Positions 61,094-64,000 of a stretch of DNA of 64,000 bases are shown piece by piece. Made by a program: the position numbers and the translations under genes. The stretch's first letter is position 1. Each line of letters opens with the position of its first letter. The stretch is from Bacteriovoracaceae bacterium. Its GTDB lineage: Bacteria > Bdellovibrionota > Bacteriovoracia > Bacteriovoracales > Bacteriovoracaceae. Where the stretch lies: contig JADHTQ010000017.1 of the NCBI GenBank assembly GCA_016784965.1, positions 18,739-82,738 on the forward strand, written 5' to 3'. The notes under the pieces were generated by a model that saw only the letters and a list, made by a program, of their open reading frames with translations, had not been told where the DNA came from and ran no database searches.

Positions 61094-62527
61094 TTAATAG
61101 GTTTCTGTTTTAACTACGTTTGCCCGTCCACTTTTAAAAAACTCATCCTCGCCCCTTACAATTACAACGTGGTCTCCACTTCTTAAATTACATTCTTTGG
61201 CGACGGTATTTAGGACGTTAAACTCGATATCTTCATCATTTCGATCATAATTTCCTACATAAAATGGACTAACTCCCCAGTACAAGCACATCCTTCTCAT
61301 TACTGCTTTGTGGGTAGTGATCCCTAGTACTTTGGTAGTAGGTCTAAAACGCATTATCTGCAGACAAGAATTACCGGTCTCGGTCACTACTAAAATTCTT
61401 CTGGCTCCTACTTTTTCGGCAATCATAGATGCTGCCACCACTGTGGCCAAATTAATATGCTTTAAATCGATATCTCGCAGCAGTGGACGCTCTGAGGGAG
61501 TTTTTTCGGCCTCCTCAATAATTTTGTCCATCATGACCACAGTTTCTACCGGGTATTTTCCCGATGCCGTTTCTGTACTTAGCATCAATGCACCCGTTCC
61601 ATCCCAAATGGCGTTAGCAACATCGGAAGCTTCTGCCCTAGTTGGTATTGGATTAAAAACCATCGACTCCATCATTTGAGTTGCTGTTATAACGGGAACG
61701 CCGGCCAGATTACATTTTCTGATAATCTCTTTTTGGATCGTGGGCACCACGTGATTGCCCATTTCTACTGCCATATCTCCTCTGGCGATCATAATGGCAT
61801 CTGAAGCTTTAATCAGTTCATCTATGTTCTCTATACCTTGGGAGTTCTCAATTCTCGAAACCACTGGTATACTGCGGTTATTCACTCTTATAATGGTCTT
61901 GAGGGCCTCTACATCCTCTTTAGTTCGAACAAACGGCAAGGCCACATAGTCAACATTATGTTCTAGGCCAAACTCCAAATCTTGCCTGTCTTTTTTGTTA
62001 ATGCTTGGTGCTGAGACTATTGTATCCGGTAAGCTTATGCCCTTGTTAGAGCTTAAAGTTCCTTCCACCTCAACTTTAATTTTTAAAATATCAGTACCTT
62101 TATCAACTGCCTTCACTACAATCTGGCCATTATCAAAAAGTAGTCTATCGCCAATATTGCTATCAGAAACCAATTTTTCATAAGTAGTAGGAATAAAGCA
62201 ATCTTTGTATTCTGGATAATTAGCTAAAGCTTTAGAATGTCCTATAACCCAAGTTTCACCTTCTCCCAGCTTCAATGGTTGCTGTAATTTATCAACTCTA
62301 ATTTTAGGTCCCTGCAAATCCTGTAAGATTGCAACTTCTCTTTTTAAATTTCTTGAGGCCTTTCTTGTATTATGAATTAATTGTTCATGGTCTTCTCTGG
62401 TTCCATGTCCCATGTTTAATCTAGCGACATTCATACCAGCACGAATGAGATCTTCGATTATCTCGACACTGGAAGAAGCAGGTCCCAAAGTCGCAATTAT
62501 TTTGGCATTTTTTTTAAATGATTTCAC
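61094..62527 (-). CDS. pyk: Pyruvate kinase with altered active-site Lys
   Basis: Pyruvate kinase converts PEP and ADP to pyruvate and ATP. The 477-aa length fits. 'AKIIATLGPASSSVEIIEDL' and 'GMNVARLNMGHGTREDHEQL' start the barrel, and 'LQDLQGPKIRVDKL' is intact. The effector-type C-domain is present ('RRILVVTETGNSCLQIMRFR'). Departures from the family: 'NMGHG' where NFSHG is common, 'VVSRIENSQG' where the catalytic Lys of SKIEN is normally found (Arg225 here), 'ARGDMAVEMG' for ARGDLGVEIP, and 'LMLSTETASGKYPVE' for LSGETAKGKYPVE. The codon is AGA and clearly read. Activity is therefore uncertain. The start is GTG with AAGGAAG upstream. Confidence 0.92.
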   Translation of the reverse strand: MKSFKKNAKIIATLGPASSSVEIIEDLIRAGMNVARLNMGHGTREDHEQLIHNTRKASRNLKREVAILQDLQGPKIRVDKLQQPLKLGEGETWVIGHSKALANYPEYKDCFIPTTYEKLVSDSNIGDRLLFDNGQIVVKAVDKGTDILKIKVEVEGTLSSNKGISLPDTIVSAPSINKKDRQDLEFGLEHNVDYVALPFVRTKEDVEALKTIIRVNNRSIPVVSRIENSQGIENIDELIKASDAIMIARGDMAVEMGNHVVPTIQKEIIRKCNLAGVPVITATQMMESMVFNPIPTRAEASDVANAIWDGTGALMLSTETASGKYPVETVVMMDKIIEEAEKTPSERPLLRDIDLKHINLATVVAASMIAEKVGARRILVVTETGNSCLQIMRFRPTTKVLGITTHKAVMRRMCLYWGVSPFYVGNYDRNDEDIEFNVLNTVAKECNLRSGDHVVIVRGEDEFFKSGRANVVKTETY

Positions 62528-62626
62528 TTAGAACTTCCTTTATATATTTAATATATATCAAATAATATTATAATTTATTATTGGTAGAATCGTCAGCTTT
62601 AAAACACTAATATATCACAATCAAAT

Positions 62627-63829
62627 TTAACTTCTATATTTTTTTTCTTCTTTGGCCTTTTGATTGGCCAGTTTTACATTTTCTAGCTTTAATTCATATT
62701 GATCTTTCATTGCTTCAAAGTTAATTTTATGAAGTGAATCCATTCTTTCATAATCATCTTTGAACTTTTGCTCCATTCTTCTTTGTTTTATTTCTGTTTG
62801 TCTTCTAGTGTCATCTATTTGATTTTCATAATCATTAACTGTTCGCATCATCTGTAAATCGCTATCAATTTTCATTTTTGCAATTTTTTTATCAAAATTT
62901 GACTTTAAAAGGTGGAGTTTTTTGGTATAGCGCTCTTCCTTTCTGGCACTTGCCTTTTGGACAATTTTGTCATTTTGCTCCTTAGCAGCATCAAAGTCTT
63001 CTTTCTGCCTGCCCAGTCTTTTTTTGGTAGCTTGTAGCAAATTATTTAAGCGAATCTGAAAATTATTTTTCACCCTATCATTTTCAAGTTTTTTATCGTT
63101 TAGCATTTCTTGATATTTATCAGTAATGCTATTTAGTTTAGTCTGAGAATCACTTCTTTGCTGTTCTGTTACATCATGCATTTGCTGCTTTACATTTGTA
63201 AATAGCCTTGTCTTTTCTAAATTTACCTCGTGTTGTAAATCTTCTAAGGCCTTTTGATTTTTGGTAGTAAGGGAGTTTACAACATCATTTAAGTGTTTTT
63301 CCCTCTTTTTAGTGCGTGCCTTGCTCAGCTTCTCCGCTGTACTAAGCCTGCCATCATACTCTTTTCTAATATATTTTTTTTGCTTCCTGGATACCTGATC
63401 ATTATGGTGTTTCTCTCGTGCCGCTTTATTTGTGATTTGAGTCATTTTGTCATAATAATCATTTTCATGTTTTTCCAAAATATTACTTTGCTTTTTTTTC
63501 ATCTGCCTGATCAAATTTTGATGTTGATCTTTTTCTGCATTCCTCTCAAACTGCATCAATCGCTTTTCGCGCTCACTGTTGGCCTTTGCTAGCTTTTTGT
63601 CATATTTAATTGCCATCTTATCTTTGCTGCTTTGGGCGTCAATTTGTGCTCTATTTGCAATTCTTCGATCCTTCTCATTTAATGTCTTTAAATCATCGGT
63701 TTCTCTTTCAAACTGCAGCTTTAATTTGCGCTCTCGTGCCTGATTTTCCAAGCGCGCGTTTTCATTCATCTCCACATTGCGCTCTTCAACTTTTTTATTG
63801 ATGGCCTGAAACTTATCCAGCATTTCCAC
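62627..63829 (-). CDS. Highly charged coiled-coil protein
   Basis: This 400-aa protein is almost entirely Lys/Arg/Glu/Asp/Gln-rich helix, with long heptad-like stretches ('FQIRLNNLLQATKKRLGRQ', 'DYENQIDDTRRQTEIKQRR'). No signal or membrane segment is seen. It resembles cytoskeletal or surface filament proteins in composition, not in any motif I can name. The start is a GTG at 63829 or an ATG at 63823 with AGG close by. The frame stays open upstream for 17 more coiled-coil-like codons to a TAG, which suggests that the natural 5' end is lost (see findings). It is possibly an N-terminally truncated product. Confidence 0.6.
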   Translation of the reverse strand: MEMLDKFQAINKKVEERNVEMNENARLENQARERKLKLQFERETDDLKTLNEKDRRIANRAQIDAQSSKDKMAIKYDKKLAKANSEREKRLMQFERNAEKDQHQNLIRQMKKKQSNILEKHENDYYDKMTQITNKAAREKHHNDQVSRKQKKYIRKEYDGRLSTAEKLSKARTKKREKHLNDVVNSLTTKNQKALEDLQHEVNLEKTRLFTNVKQQMHDVTEQQRSDSQTKLNSITDKYQEMLNDKKLENDRVKNNFQIRLNNLLQATKKRLGRQKEDFDAAKEQNDKIVQKASARKEERYTKKLHLLKSNFDKKIAKMKIDSDLQMMRTVNDYENQIDDTRRQTEIKQRRMEQKFKDDYERMDSLHKINFEAMKDQYELKLENVKLANQKAKEEKKYRS

Positions 63830-63875
63830 CTGTTTTCTCTCATTTGCATCTTTAGCGCGCCTTAGCCTGAATTTT

Positions 63876-64000
63876 TCATCCTAAACTTGATCTGATCTTC
63901 AAATACCTGTCCTGGTCATTGACATGGTCATTTTTACGATATTTTTCCTTAAGCAGTCTGCAAACAATAAATGTTGGCCTATTATACAAAGAAAAGTATG
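63876..64000 (-). CDS. Partial reading frame at window edge, unknown
   Basis: A frame is open from the right edge to a TGA at 63876-63878, giving at least 40 residues ('LLKEKYRKNDHVNDQDRYLK' near the end). It is charged and helical, like the coiled-coil protein that follows, so it could be the 5' part of that gene separated by one or two frameshifts, or the end of another gene. Too little is visible to decide. Confidence 0.3.
   Translation of the reverse strand, partial: YFSLYNRPTFIVCRLLKEKYRKNDHVNDQDRYLKIRSSLG

Noticed and set aside
1..64000. CRISPR array, prophage or insertion sequence
   Set aside because: No regularly spaced direct repeats, integrase, transposase or phage structural genes were seen.

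Overview
The window is 64 kb of AT-rich, gene-dense chromosome from a Gram-negative bacterium. It encodes lipid A synthesis (lpxA, lpxB, lpxK), the outer-membrane assembly protein BamA with a Skp-type chaperone, many Sec signal peptides and lipoboxes, and frequent TTG/GTG starts behind GGAG-type ribosome binding sites. Together with large exported proteases, PilZ and receiver-type proteins, a CHASE2 cyclase and MuiA-type surface proteins, this suggests a Bdellovibrionota-like lineage (Bacteriovorax/Halobacteriovorax type). That placement is inference: no rRNA gene is present. I see no prophage, insertion sequence or CRISPR array. Genes are packed tightly, with many ATGA or TAATG overlaps and several convergent pairs that abut or overlap.

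Layout. 1-4.2 kb (+): the 3' part of an RND exporter, a papain-like exported protease, a small secreted protein and a DksA/TraR zinc-finger protein. 4.2-10.4 kb (-): a small protein, a lipoprotein, alaS translationally coupled to a 682-aa pseudo-receiver/PilZ-like protein with an 8-copy 12-bp repeat, and a single-domain receiver. 10.4-12.3 kb: rpsA with its own terminator and a likely promoter. 12.3-19.8 kb (-): an envelope operon bamA-skp-fabZ-lpxA-lpxB-lpxK-DUF3108 lipoprotein. 19.9-24.5 kb: a HAMP-type membrane protein, a LysR regulator, an exported protein with an apparent non-canonical start, a two-subunit CoA-transferase and a small secreted protein.

24.6-31.8 kb (-) is the most unusual region. 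It is a coupled seven-gene operon: MarR/GbsR-like regulator, KAS II-type ketosynthase, acyl carrier protein, CrtI-like flavoprotein, OleA, OleB and OleC. It looks like head-to-head fatty-acyl condensation (olefin or beta-lactone type) with its own acyl-chain-building genes and no OleD reductase in the window.

32-42 kb: a PilZ protein, an nfeD-slipin pair, a guanine deaminase-like amidohydrolase, a possibly frameshifted small secreted protein, two tandem MuiA-family proteins and a FetAB-type ABC exporter. 42-51.3 kb (-): an Rrf2 regulator, sufBCDS and nfu, followed with 2-13 bp gaps by a CHASE2 class III cyclase, a membrane PilZ protein and an arrestin-like protein, so iron-sulfur cluster assembly may share a transcript with nucleotide signalling genes.

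51.4-64 kb: an EamA permease, a 1295-aa Met-zincin lipoprotein, tRNA-Phe with a strong terminator, bioY, a PAS histidine kinase and a receiver-phosphatase that both begin with an export-like hydrophobic segment, queG, a pyruvate kinase with Arg at the usual catalytic Lys position, and a coiled-coil protein whose upstream sequence looks like decayed coding DNA.
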